Below, one piece after another: positions 32,371-43,941 of a DNA stretch of 64,000 nt (positions are counted from its first letter, which is position 1; every line of letters begins with the position of its first letter). Source of the stretch: Tolypocladium sp. Sup5 PDA-1 (taxonomy: Eukaryota > Ascomycota > Sordariomycetes > Hypocreales > Ophiocordycipitaceae); assembly GCA_000750105.3 (NCBI GenBank), contig JPHH03000003.1, positions 186,001 to 250,000 on the forward strand, in the 5' to 3' direction. Below the pieces are notes generated by a model that was not told where the DNA came from, did no database searches, and was given only the letters and a program-made list of their open reading frames with translations. A program made the translations under genes and the position numbers.

Positions 32371-34430
32371 AGTTACTATCCACAGAGGGCTTGTTTGCCG
32401 AAGCATGGGGATATCTAGGGAGGTACCATGGCAGAGATACTCACTGAGTACCCCGGCGTTTGGGATGATGTGCATTTCGGTACGGACGAGAGGCTATGGG
32501 ATCCAAATCAACAGTCTTTATTTAATCTCGGAACACTCCACTGCCACGAAGTACGAAGTACGTATTTGTTTTCGACACCCCAGGTGTGTTAGCAAGCAAG
32601 CCGGCGCATCTGCTACGCTTCACCCATTCTTGATCCGCAACCGCAGAACTCTCGCCTCCCGTCCAATCGGCCCTCGTCCTTCTCTTTCCGTTGTACTACC
32701 GCTGCCAGAAGCGCGGGCCGTTACGCCCACAACGATACAGAGGCCGCCACTTGCGCCGAGCATAAGGTAAAGTACGGCCATGCAAGCGCCGAGCCCCAGC
32801 CAATCGGCGCCTAGAGATGGCCAGTGCCGGATCTGAGATGGCTCGTCACCTGCATAAGCTCCGGAACAATTGGCTGTACCCGTAGTGCTTCTCAGGGCTG
32901 AGACTCGGGGTTGGAAGTCGGGTTTCTGATTTTCACAATTGCCGCGAATGCGAGCAGGTTATTGCCTGGTTGCTGGTCGGACGAGGCGATGGGCACGGTA
33001 GTTGGCATCGCCCTCCCTCGTGTAAGTGGTATGTCGGGAGCAATGCCAACCGCCTCGACAGAAAGCAGAGACACTCGGCTCACGGTTCCTTGGACATGCG
33101 GTATAGATGCTGATGTCCGAGGTACAGTATACTTGAGCAACTGTGGTCACACAGGTTTCTTCTTCTGTAGTGCTTGACTGGGCAGTTGTTTGGTGGTTGC
33201 TTGAGAAACGTGTGACCAGTCATAGATTGAATGAAGCTGCGCTACCTCACTTTGGCCTGGCTGCTGCAGGCCCATGGGCAACACGGACACGCCACATCTT
33301 CTGGACGGATGCAAGGAGCCTCTTTGGGGCTATACTTGTGGTCAGTGAATGATCAGTGACTACTCCGTAAGTCGGGTGCTGCTCTCCGATACGTCCAGTG
33401 TTGAAAAGCGGTAGAACTGAGCTTCTCCTACGCCACCGTCGTCAACCTTCGGGAACCATGAAAGCAACTGCAATAGAACACGTTCTAGGAACGCAACTCG
33501 ACAAAACATTCACTAGGGTGCATAGGGCGGCTACAAGTTGAGCGGCTAATAGGCCATGAGGCATAGAGTGTAGGGTAGGGCGTGAAAGGATAGGGCCAGA
33601 GGCTGTGGCGTTGGGCACCGCTAGTCTCCCGCCCAGCGAATGGATATATGGGGCGGCGGCTCCATCAGGGCAGCGTCATCAGCACGCTGGCGTCACCTGT
33701 CAGCGGCTACAGCACCCAACCCCATGCACTGGAGCTCATCGATCCAGCTCCATCTCCAACAGCCAGTATCCCACTCACCATTCGCCCACTCTAGCAGGCA
33801 CCCTTGGCCCCCATCGCCTCCTTGCCCAGCTCCGTGGATTGACTTGTTTCCTTCCTCAGTCGTATGAGCTGCTCTGCATTCGTGCCCACGCAGATGATCA
33901 CCCCTGCGTCATAACGTGGCCGCCGAAGAGCTCACCTCCTCGACCGTATTGGACCCCGCTTCTTGTTGAGGACGAACCCGAACGAACGAACAACCAAACG
34001 ACCAAACGACCAGGCGACCGTAACCGCCACGCCGTCGAAGCCATCGCGAGCCGCCGATAAAGACAGCACGTCGACGCCTCCCCTTGCAAGCTGGCGTCCG
34101 CCTACCTGCCACTCGCTCCGTCGAAGCCACCACACCCGGCCGCATAAGAGACGACCTCCCGAAGCCCTCAGCTGCCGCCAACCCTCAGGCACCCCGCCAG
34201 CCATCGACGAGAGCCCCGAGCGGCACCGCACCGCACGGCACAGCTTTTTTGCTGCTGCTGCTGCTGCCACCGCTGCATTGATCCATCGTGTTGGGCGTGC
34301 TGATACGTCAGTATCGACGCTGCATGCAACTGGCTGGCCGCCTCGACATCGTCGCGCCAGACTTGCCAGCTTGTGACCTTCGTGCCAGCTCCCGCCCCGA
34401 CAGCACAGCTCTGTCGTACAACAAGGCAAG
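32371..34430. other. intergenic, no gene seen; right part is the bro1 promoter and leader
   Basis: Only short overlapping ORFs are present. A CTG-type triplet run lies at about 34249-34263 in the probable bro1 leader. Confidence 0.45.
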
Positions 34431-37181
34431 ATGACACAGTCGCCGATGATGTCGGCGCCGCCCAAGGCCACCAACGAGATCGACTGGATCGCGCCTTTGA
34501 AGAGCTACATCCGTGACACCTATGGCGACGACCCCGAGCGTTACGCAGAGGAGTGTGCGACCCTCAACCGGCTGAGGCAGGATATGCGTGGCGCAGGCAA
34601 GGAAAGCACATCCGGCCGCGATATGCTCTACCGCTACTATGGTCAGCTGGAGCTCCTGGACCTGCGGTTCCCCGTCGATGAGCAGCACATCAAGATATCC
34701 TTCACCTGGTACGTTGGACGACTACATGTTCCGTTATGCACCTCTCGATGCAACCGAGCCTTGGCGCATGCTGACCACTCACTGTTCTTGTCCGCCACAG
34801 GTTCGATGCCTTCACCCACAAGCCCACGACGCAATACTCCCTGGCCTTCGAGAAAGCCTCCGTAATCTTCAACATCTCCGCCGTCCTCTCCTGCCATGCT
34901 GCCTTCCAGAATCGGGCGGACGAGTCTGCCCTCAAGACCGCCTACCATTCCTTCCAGGCGTCCGCCGGCATGTTCACATATATCAACGAGAACTTCCTCC
35001 ACGCACCGTCCTTTGATCTCAGCCGAGAGACCGTCAAGACCCTGATTCAAATCATGCTTGCGCAGGCCCAGGAGATATTCCTCGAGAAGCAGGTTGTGGA
35101 CCAGAAGAAAATTGGGCTGTTGGCAAAGTTGGCGGCTCAGACGGGCTATCTATACGGACAGGCCATTGAGGGCGTCCAGGAAAACGTCAACAGGGCCATC
35201 TTTGAGAAAGTCTGGTTGACAATGGTTCAGGTAAGGAGTCAACCTTTTGCTGCTGCTTAATGGGCAGCTACACGTCATCACCGCGCGGAAGACTTTGGAC
35301 TGACTTACATGGCAAAGATAAAAACCCACTTGTTCAACTCCAAGGCGCAATATTACCAAGCGCTGACTGACGACGAAGCCGGCGAACACGGAATCGCGGT
35401 TTCACGGCTCCAGGTCGCGGAGAGCCTGGCCAAGGAAGCGGAGAGAATGTCTAAGAATTTCCCAACATCCGTGCCTTCCAACTCTAATCTGAGCGCCGAG
35501 ACCAGCGGACTTTTGCAAGAGCACTCGAAACGACAGTGCTCGACAGTGCAAGACCGGCTCCGAGAAGCGCTCAAGGACAACGATTTTGTCTACCACCAAA
35601 CCGTACCCCCTGAGGCTAGCCTGCCAGCCATCCCTAAACTCCCCGCGGCTAAACCGATCCCCGTCAGCGAGCTTTATGCCGGCCAGGACGTTTCGCGCAT
35701 CACCGGGCCAGACCTATTCGGCAAGATTGTGCCTATGGCTGTTACCGAGTCGGCTAGTCTATACGACGAGGAGAAGGCCAAGCTGGTGAGGGCGGAGACC
35801 GAGAATGTGGACACGGCCAACGGGGAGATGGCCGCCAGCCTGGATTATTTGAGGCTGCCTGGAGCGCTGCAGGTATTGAAGGGGGGATTCGACCAGGACA
35901 TTCTCCCAGATGAAGACTTCCGACAATGGTGTGTCGATGTCGCCGATCACGAGAACCCCGGTGCCATCTTCGGCTCTCTAAGGACGGAAAAGGAGTCCAT
36001 TGTGTCGATCTTGGACAAGAGCTCGAAGCAGCTCGATATGGAAGAGAGTGTCTGCGAGAAGATGCGGTCCAAGTACGAGAACGAGTGGAGCCAGCAACCC
36101 AGCGCGCGGCTTACAACGACGTTGCGCGGAGATATTCGAAACTACCGCGAGGCTCTGGAGGAAGCCATGAAGAGCGACAGCCAGCTGGCAGCAAAGCTGC
36201 GCCAAAATGAGGTAGAGTTTGACGAGATGCGAGATGCGGCTCAGGATGGCGAGGTAGACCAGCTCTTCCAGAAGGCTGTGGCCGTGACAAGAGCAAGGGG
36301 CAGCAACGTGGGAAGCCCATCTGCTGCCGAACCGAACCTCCTCGATACGGATTTTGGCGAGAGCGGCCCGAGCGTGGTGGATCAGATAGGCAAGGTGGAG
36401 GATATCCTCAAGAAGCTGAATCTGGTCAAGAGGGAACGGAATCAAGTGTTGAAGGATCTCAAGGAAAAGGTACTGTGCTCCCGAACACCAAGTACCAAGT
36501 GGATGAAGCCTCTAATTCGCATCAGGTTCACAGCGACGATATTTCCCAAGTCCTCATCCTCAACAAGAAGTCGATATCGAACTACGAGGCTCAGTTGTTC
36601 GAGCAGGAGCTTGAAAAGTTTAGGCCGCACCAGAACCGACTCCTACAGGCTAACCACAAGCAGTCGGGACTGATGAAGGAGCTGACGACGACATTCAATG
36701 CGCTGTTGCAGGACAAGCGGGTGCGATCTGAACAGAGCAAGTACGAAACCATTCAGCGCCAGCGGTCATCGGTAATCAACAAGTACAAGCGGGCGTATCA
36801 GGAGTTTCTGGACCTGGAAGCTGGACTGCAGAGCGCCAAAAACTGGTATTCGGAGATGAGGGAGACGGTGGAAAGCCTGGAGAAGAACGTTGAGACGTTT
36901 GTTAACAACCGGAGATCGGAGGGAGCGCAACTGCTCAACCAGATTGAGCAAGATCGGTCGACGAGCAAGAATAGCCAAGCGGAGCTGGAGCGGGAGCGGG
37001 TGCGAGGGCTGATGGAACGCATGTCGATGGAACCCGCAAAGTCTCCCCCTCAGACAGCTTCAGGGCGACCGACGCCGGCACCCCTCTTCCAGCCCGGCCA
37101 AGGGCCGCGGTATCCGCAGACCAACTTCCAGGGCCAATATCAAGTGCCGACGTCGCCGCCACCCAACCAGATGCACCACAT

Positions 37182-37212
<31 letters not shown>

Positions 37213-37653
37213 CAACAGCAGCATGGATATCCTGGTTACTCCAGCCCACCACCGGCCAGCACATTCTCACAGCCGGCATACAACCCCAGCCAGTACGGAC
37301 GAACGCCGGGGCCGACGTCGCCGCCGCCGAACCAAACATCGTTTGGCATGAACGCGATGAGAGGGCCAGTCTCGCCGCCTCCAACGCAGACGTCATTCGG
37401 ACAATCCCATCAAACTCAACCGATGTACCAAGGATATGGGGCGTCGCAAACGCAGCAACACGGGCAGCAGGGGGGCTACGTGCCTCATGGATTTGTCCCC
37501 CCTCCGCCGCCTCCGGGACCTCCCCCATTGGGGCCGCAGCAGACAATCCACTACTCGAAGCAAGAATATGAGTACCCGCCGAGCGCGCAACCGCGATCGG
37601 CGCAGCCCCAGCAGCCTCATGATCCGTGGGCAGGGCTCAACGCGTGGAAATGA
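34431..37653 (+). CDS. bro1: Bro1/Vps31-like ESCRT-III-associated protein
   Basis: Exons 34431-34708, 34801-35230, 35318-36469 and 36526-37653 give 995 aa. Residues about 10-390 are the boomerang BRO1 domain (ATLNRLRQDMRGAG, YRYYGQLELLDLRFP, FEKASVIFNISAVLS). The coiled-coil V domain follows at about 400-740. The last 250 residues are Pro/Gln-rich, with the repeated motif P-T-SPPPNQ and a run of ten glutamines encoded by a pure CAG tract. The N-terminus matches Bro1 rather than the paralog PalA/Rim20 of the pH pathway. Bro1 acts on endosomes, binding ESCRT-III (Snf7) and recruiting the deubiquitinase Doa4 during cargo sorting into multivesicular bodies. Confidence 0.9.
37182..37224 (+). repeat. 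CAG/CAA trinucleotide repeat in bro1
   Basis: Ten CAG codons in a row, then His and three more glutamines, inside the Pro/Gln-rich tail of Bro1. It is likely length-polymorphic without frame loss. Confidence 0.8.
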
Positions 37654-38628
37654 TTGATGATTATCGCATGAAGGTGATGAGGTGGCCGACGTTGGGCTCT
37701 GTTGTTGCTCTGGATGAAGGGGATGGTGGGAATTAAAACCATGACGTTGGTGTTCTGGCCCCCTCGACTGCGTTTTGGAGAGGGAAGAATATCGCTTTGG
37801 CATACATGGCATGAAGGGTTCAAAAGAGGGATGCCGCGAGAAGACGAGTGGGATAGCAATGTCGTTCATATCTGTGCCGGCCAATGGAGCACTTTGTCGA
37901 TCAGCCATCGTGATGGCTACACGAATACTCTGTCCGTATTCGAATACGCACGTAACTTGACTTGCAATGGAAGGAAGTATGTCCGTTGAGCGGATCTGAT
38001 TCCGAGTTCGGAGGCCCGCAGTCGTGGACCGTTAACTTGGTCTGTCTTGGGAGCTTGCAGGTCGCATTGACAAATACTAGAGGCTCTATTCGCCACAGGC
38101 TGGGCCGAAGCACTACACCAAGGACAAAGTACCGATTCTGCCAGCCGCAGCACATTTCCCGTCGGCTCGGCAGAGCGGGTACGAATACGTTCAGTGCTAA
38201 TCCGTAGAAACCCCGCATCCCACTGCGCCGAAGCGCGCCAACAGCGCCCCCATGGGCCGCCAAGTAGCGACCCGCTGAAGAGCCCCGTAGACCCGCAGAG
38301 GCCGCGGGAGGCGTGGATGATCTGGCGAGTGACGACGGGGCCAATTGCAACCCCGTCGGGTCTTGTCCGTCGACTCGTGCAATTCCCGAAGTCGCGACTG
38401 CACACACTGACCTCGCTCACTCACCTCACACCTCGGAGCAGTATTTCTCCAGGTAGTTCCAAGCAAGCCGGAGGCTCACCTGTCGCCTTCATCTGCAAAG
38501 CCACAGCACCTGGGCATTCAATCTTCTTTTATCATCTATATAACTTACCGAGACGCAACGGCGGCGAGGAGTCAAGAGGCTAGCCGCGGCTCGTCATCGA
38601 CCTCGGGTGAGAGGAACCGGCTACAACG
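37654..38628. other. intergenic, no gene seen
   Basis: Holds the bro1 3' region and the promoter of the cytochrome b2-like gene. Opposing short ORFs at 37901-38420 look random. Confidence 0.5.
38537..38543 (+). promoter_or_regulatory. TATA box of the cytochrome b2-like gene
   Basis: TATATAA lies 86 bp upstream of the ATG at 38629, a normal spacing for a short-leader fungal gene. Confidence 0.5.
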
Positions 38629-40394
38629 ATGGCCCTCACGGGGAACCAGGTCGCGGAGCACAACGACGCAAAGTCGTGCTGGGTTATTATCCATGTAAAG
38701 ACTAAGGACGTTCATTGCACGGGGGGGCGGTTCTGTTCGGCACTGACAATTCGGTTCTGCAGGGCAAAGCGTACGACGTGACCGAGTTCTTGCCTGGTAG
38801 GTCCCCCAACCAAGTACCGCCTCTCATCAGAATGTTGTTGCTGACCTGACCCCTGCGTTAGAACACCCCGGCGGCCAGAAGATCATCTTGAAATATGCCG
38901 TACGTCGCATGATGGAGGAGCCCGCTCAGATCTGCTCCTTGCTTCTGATGGAGAATGGCTCACTAACCTGCCGGCTAGGGCAAAGATGCAACGGAAGAGT
39001 TCGACCCCATCCACCCCCCGGACACGCTGGACAAGTATCTCGACACGTCCAAGCACATGGGGCCTGTCGAAATGGACACCGTCGCCAAGGAGGCCAAGGA
39101 AGAAGACCCCGAGGAGGCAGAGAGACAGGACCGCATAGCGCAGAAGCCGTTGCTCTCGCAATGCTACAACCTGTTCGACTTTGAGGCCGTGGCGCGCAGG
39201 GTCATGAAGAGGGGGGCTTGGGGGTACTATTCGAGTGCTGCTGATGATGAGATTGTAAGCCAACCCCTTGACATGGTCTAGAACCTCGTTTACTGACTGA
39301 CTTGACCCCCCCTCGCTCAGACAATGCGCGAGAACCACAGCGCCCTCCACCGCATCTGGTTCCGCCCCCAGATCCTCGTCGACGTCGAAAAGGTCGACTT
39401 CAGCACCACCATGCTCGGCACCAAGTGCTCCGTGCCGTTCTACGTGACGGCCACGGCGCTCGGCAAGCTGGGCAACCCCGAGGGCGAGGTCGTCCTGACG
39501 CGCGCCGCCAAGTCGCACAACGTGATCCAGATGATCCCCACGCTGGCCTCGTGCTCCTTTGACGAGATCTGCGACGCCAGGCAGGGCAACCAGATCCAGT
39601 GGCTGCAGCTCTACGTGAACAAGGACCGCGAAATCACCCGCAAGATCGTCGAGCACGCCGAGCGGCGCGGCTGCAAGGGCCTCTTCATCACCGTGGACGC
39701 GCCGCAGCTGGGCCGCCGCGAAAAGGACATGCGCAGCAAGTTCACCGACCAGGGCAGCAACGTCCAGTCGGGCCACGACACGGACACGAGCCAGGGCGCC
39801 GCGCGCGCCATCTCGAGCTTCATCGACCCGTCGCTCAGCTGGAAGGACGTGCCCTGGTTCCGCGGCATCACCAAGATGCCCATCATCCTCAAGGGCGTGC
39901 AGCGCGTCGAGGACGTCCTCCGCGCCGTCGAGGCCGGCGTCCAGGGCGTCGTCCTGTCCAACCACGGCGGCCGCCAGCTCGACTTTGCCCGCTCCGGCGT
40001 CGAGGTCCTCGCCGAGACCATGCCCGTCCTGCGCGAGCGCGGCCTGCTCGACGGCGGCTTCGAGGTCTTCGTCGACGGCGGCTTCCGCCGCGCCAGCGAC
40101 ATCCTCAAGGCCCTGTGCCTCGGCGCCACGGGCGTGGGCATCGGCCGCCCCTTTCTCTACGCCATGAGCGCCTACGGCCAGGACGGCGTCGAGCGCGCCA
40201 TGCAGCTGCTCAAGGACGAGATGGAGATGAACATGCGCCTCATCGGCTGCGCCAGCATCAAGGACCTGCACCCGGGCCTCGTCGACACGAGGGGCCTGTT
40301 TATCCACTCCAACGCCACGCCCACGGACGCGCTGTCGTCGACCGTGTATGATCCGCTGGTCGTGCCGCCGCAGAGGCCCAAGGCGAAGCTGTGA
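38629..40394 (+). CDS. flavocytochrome b2-type 2-hydroxyacid (L-lactate) dehydrogenase, possibly peroxisomal
   Basis: Exons 38629-38694, 38763-38796, 38862-38899, 38979-39254 and 39321-40394 give 495 aa. A cytochrome b5 domain comes first, with haem ligands His35 (HPGG) and His58 (DPIHPP). The FMN-binding (beta/alpha)8 domain follows with the active-site set of the family: Tyr in WGYYSSAADDE, Tyr in QLYVN, Asp in TVDAP, and His and Arg in SNHGGRQLD. Such enzymes oxidise L-lactate or other 2-hydroxyacids and pass electrons through FMN and haem. Two oddities: there is no N-terminal mitochondrial presequence (the b5 domain starts almost at once), and the C-terminus is ...PKAKL, a PTS1-like tripeptide. 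So this may be a peroxisomal or cytosolic paralog rather than Cyb2 of the intermembrane space. Confidence 0.92.
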
Positions 40395-40571
40395 GGCTGG
40401 CAGTGCGTGAGAGCAAGGTGTTGGATATAAACGCTTGTTGTAAAACATGTCAGCCTTTACTCGTTTGACTGGTGGCACGCGAATTGAAAGACGGACCTGT
40501 ACATGTGCCATTATGCCATGATAAACATGATTGTTTCCTACGTACGTACACCCGCCGTGCCATGCTACCCC

Positions 40572-43564
40572 CTACAGCGCGCGCATAAACTCCTGCAACG
40601 ATATCGGCTTCCTCACTGCGTTATTCAGCCCCTCATGGAACGTAACCCAAACCTTGCGCTCCTCCCTCCGCGCCCTCTTCTCCGCGCTGTTCCTATCCAA
40701 CTCGCTCAGCGGCTTGGCCTCGACGATGCGCCCGAAGAAATCTCTCTTGATCACAGTGCCGGACTTGGCCTCCTCGGCGATCTTCTTCAAGTTCTCTTTG
40801 TTGTCCATGAGGGTCAGGGGTAGTGCCAGCGCCAGCGGGTGAGATGGGTTGCCGGCTTGGAAGCGGGCCTGCCGCGCGGTGGTCTCGCGCAGGGCGATGG
40901 CCCGCTGGAGTTCCTGGTCGAGGACCTGGCGGACGGCGTAGCGGGTCGGAGCCTGAGAGGCGAGGGGGAGGGAGGCGCCGGTCTCAAAGGTTGACAATGC
41001 GTCGAGATCGCTGTGTATGATGTTAGAATTTGTCCGTTTAATTGGTTTAGGGGGGTGGCAACTTACGGATCCATGCGGTAGACGAATTGCGGTCCCCGGC
41101 TTGAGAGGATCTCGCTCTCAATCTTGCCCTTTTGCAGCGCGATGCCCACGTCGGCGAGCACCGCCGAGGCCCGCCTCACCATGGCCCGCTCGCTTTCCTT
41201 GCGCACGCTGGCCATTGACCCCTGGCTGCCGCCGACGACGACGGGCTTGACGTCCGGCGAGACAATGCGCACCAGGTACGGCAGAAACTCGGTCGCCACG
41301 TCCTCGACGCTGCGGAACGAGCGCACCAGCGACGGGCTCAGCTGTTCCTGCAGCGCCTGGAGCTGTGCCCGGTTCTCCTTGCCAGCTTCACGGGCCTGGT
41401 AGTCCGCGCGCGGCCCAGAAAAGGGCATCGGCGGGTTGCCGTCGTCGGCGTCTGCCCCGGCACCCCACCGTTTCTCGAAGCCGCCAAAGTGCTTCTTCGG
41501 CGAGGCGAACAGATGATGGCATGCCAGGACAGGCTGGCCCAGATACGGCGCCAGTTCCCAGTCCTGACTGGCATAGAGCCGGGACTGGCACGTGTCGTGG
41601 AAGTGCAGCCAGTCATACGCCTGGTTCGGCTTTGTGAGATAGATGTCGTCGTTGAACTCGCGATTGGGATACTCGGCGAAAATCTCCGTCATGATGTTGC
41701 TAATCTCTCCGCTTGTGTTGACCATCTGGGCGAGTCGGTCCATTGCGTGCTTCTTCTGCTGCTCTCCGAATCCGAGCTCCGTCTTGGGCTGCTCGTGCTT
41801 GGTCCTGGACTCGGAGAGATCCATGGCTTGCTTCGGGAAGCCCCCGCCCTCTTGGAAGAGGCGGTTGACAATGTCCTTGACGCTGCCTCGGCCGAGCCCT
41901 CGCGCTCCAGCTGCGCTGCTAGCCAGGTCGTGGAGTATGTTGCGCTCGATCCATTGTCTCGTGAGCATGCGACTGCTGGCCGGAGACGATGACCTAAAAC
42001 GGCCAGCTACCCACTCGCCGACGACCATGACGCCACGCAGGTCGCCTTCCACGGTGCTCTCTGCGCCTCGTTTGGCATCGATGCCGCTCGTCATACCCCA
42101 GGCCGCTTCACACAGCTTCCTCGCCGCGTCCTTTTCGCATGGGATCCCTTCCTTCTCAAACACACTCTTCAGCCGGCCGACCACGGCTTCTATCGAGGGC
42201 CGTCCGATGTGGATAATTTCAGCCAGATTCGACTGCCGGAGTGGCCTCAGAGACGGATGATACACATCATTGCAGACGAGAATGAGGGGCCGCATGAGCC
42301 TGAAGTCGTCTCCTTTCTTCTTCTTTCGGTTGTTGTCAGCGGTTGGATTTGTCACCGCTGAAGCGTTCTTCTGATCGACGAGGACCAAATCGATCAAGGC
42401 CTTGACGAAGCCTCCTTCACCAGATGCTCCTGAGCCGGACACAGCGCCATCCACTTCATCCACAACCACACAGACCGGGTTAGCCGTCTTGTGCGGACCC
42501 TTGCCGTCTTTGACATTTGTGACCGTCTTGACACTCTCTGTCCCCAAGCTGGTTCGGATGCGGTTCTTCACCACATCGCGGTTGCGGTCGTCGCTTGCAT
42601 TGATCTCCAGAACCTCGTAGCCTGCCTGTTTAGCACAGACGTGGGCCAAGGTGGTCTTTCCCAGCCCCGGAGGCCCCGTGAGCATCAGTATTTTCCGATG
42701 AGGTTTCTCCTCCTCGTGTTGTTGCTTCATCCCAGGTCGCCGGGCGATCCCGGGCTTCGGCTTCGCTGCGCCGGGGAACACCACCGAATCCCACCGCTTA
42801 AGCCAGCGCAGTACCATTCGATTCGTCCCGTCGTCGCCACAAAGGTCCATGAAGTTTCGAGCTCGATACTTTTCTGTCCAGAGCAAGCTCCTCTTCGGTT
42901 TCTTGCCTGCAGCCAATGGGCGCTCGATGGACAGGACTGGTATACTCGGTTCCGCCTCTCGTGTCTGTTGCTTGCTCGCAAGCTCCTTGGAGGCATCGTT
43001 GATGAGCTCGTGAATTTCGATGCCGTAGTAGCTTCGCTTCGCCCTGCCCTCTTTCGTCTTTGACCGTGCCGCCACCATGGACTCGTAAGATACGGCCCCA
43101 TTTGTCCTTCGTTCTTTAATCGTTATTGTCTTGCCCGCGCAGGTTCGTGATGCATAGCTGGAAGGCGCAATGCTGCTGAGAACTGGGCCGTAGAACATTG
43201 GCCGTTGACTGGACCAGGCTGAAAGCAACGGGTGCGAGATTGGCGGCGAGGGGCCATCATTGACGTCTCTTTCGCCCACATTGATCGCTTCCGACGTCTG
43301 TTGACTGTGACTGCTGGTTGCTTCGATGTTCGTATCAGTGGAGTTTGCCTCGGTCTCTCCAGGATGCTGCAGCATGCGCCTTTTTGCTACGTGCTCAACA
43401 TTCTGAGTGTTGTCGTCTTCCTCCGAGTCGTCATCATCGAGAACGAATGGCCCGTTGACGCGGGGCTTGGGCTTCGGACGGTCCTGGTCGTGGGGTGTAT
43501 GACGCTTGGGAGCCGGCGGAGACGAGCTCTTCGGAAACGCGATGGGCGAGGATGTGGATAGCAT
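40572..43564 (-). CDS. ctf18: Ctf18, large subunit of the alternative RFC clamp loader
   Basis: Exons 43564-41067 and 41010-40572 give 978 aa. The start is the ATG at 43564; the open frame extends further only from a TTG codon. After a disordered acidic N-terminus comes the RFC-like entry LLWTEKYRARNFMDLCGDD (about 227-246), Walker A TGPPGLGKT (296-304), the Walker B region VCVVVDEVDG and sensor 1 LILVCNDVY. The C-terminal exon carries KRDFFGRIV, the conserved tail motif of Ctf18 that binds Dcc1-Ctf8. Ctf18-RFC loads PCNA, and is needed for sister-chromatid cohesion and the replication checkpoint in the nucleus. It is convergent with the cytochrome b2 gene (177 bp between stops) and divergent from the mitoribosomal gene. 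Confidence 0.93.
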
Positions 43565-43941
43565 TGTCGATTTCTTGCAATCGCAAGAGAAAGCAAGCGT
43601 CAATCAGCCGTCGCAGTATGAGGGGTTGGTTGGTGACATAGAGTCGTCAATGTTAACTAAGCAGTCTGATTCCACCTTGGCAGAAACACACGGCTGTCGA
43701 CGAGACGCGTCCAGGCCCATTGAGACGCGTTTAGTACTAGACCCACCTTTTGTCGAATAGCCGCCGGCTGGTGGCGCTTGGCGACAGCTGGCCAATTGGC
43801 TTCGGTCGGAGCGGCGGTGGGAAAATCCGTCGGGATGATCTGAGCTGTGCCAAAATTTTGGACAACAGCCGCCTGCGTGCTCCTGAAGTGCATCACCATC
43901 TGGCCCAGCAGCTTCCGCTTACGGAGGCAGGGTTCGTCAAG
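43565..43941. promoter_or_regulatory. short divergent promoter region, ctf18 / nam9
   Basis: Only 377 bp separate the two start codons, so both promoters and leaders must be here. No clear TATA box is seen on either side, as is common for housekeeping genes. Confidence 0.6.

Noticed and set aside
34431..37653. PalA/Rim20 of the ambient-pH pathway
   Set aside because: It shares the BRO1 domain, but the N-terminal and V-domain sequence follows Bro1/Vps31, and PalA lacks the long Pro/Gln tail of this kind.
38883..40511. 542-codon minus-strand ORF over the cytochrome b2-like gene
   Set aside because: Antisense shadow of conserved plus-strand exons; repetitive Ala/Val/His/Asp composition and no family.
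43565..43603. Longer N-terminus for Ctf18
   Set aside because: It would begin at a TTG codon; the first ATG is at 43564.
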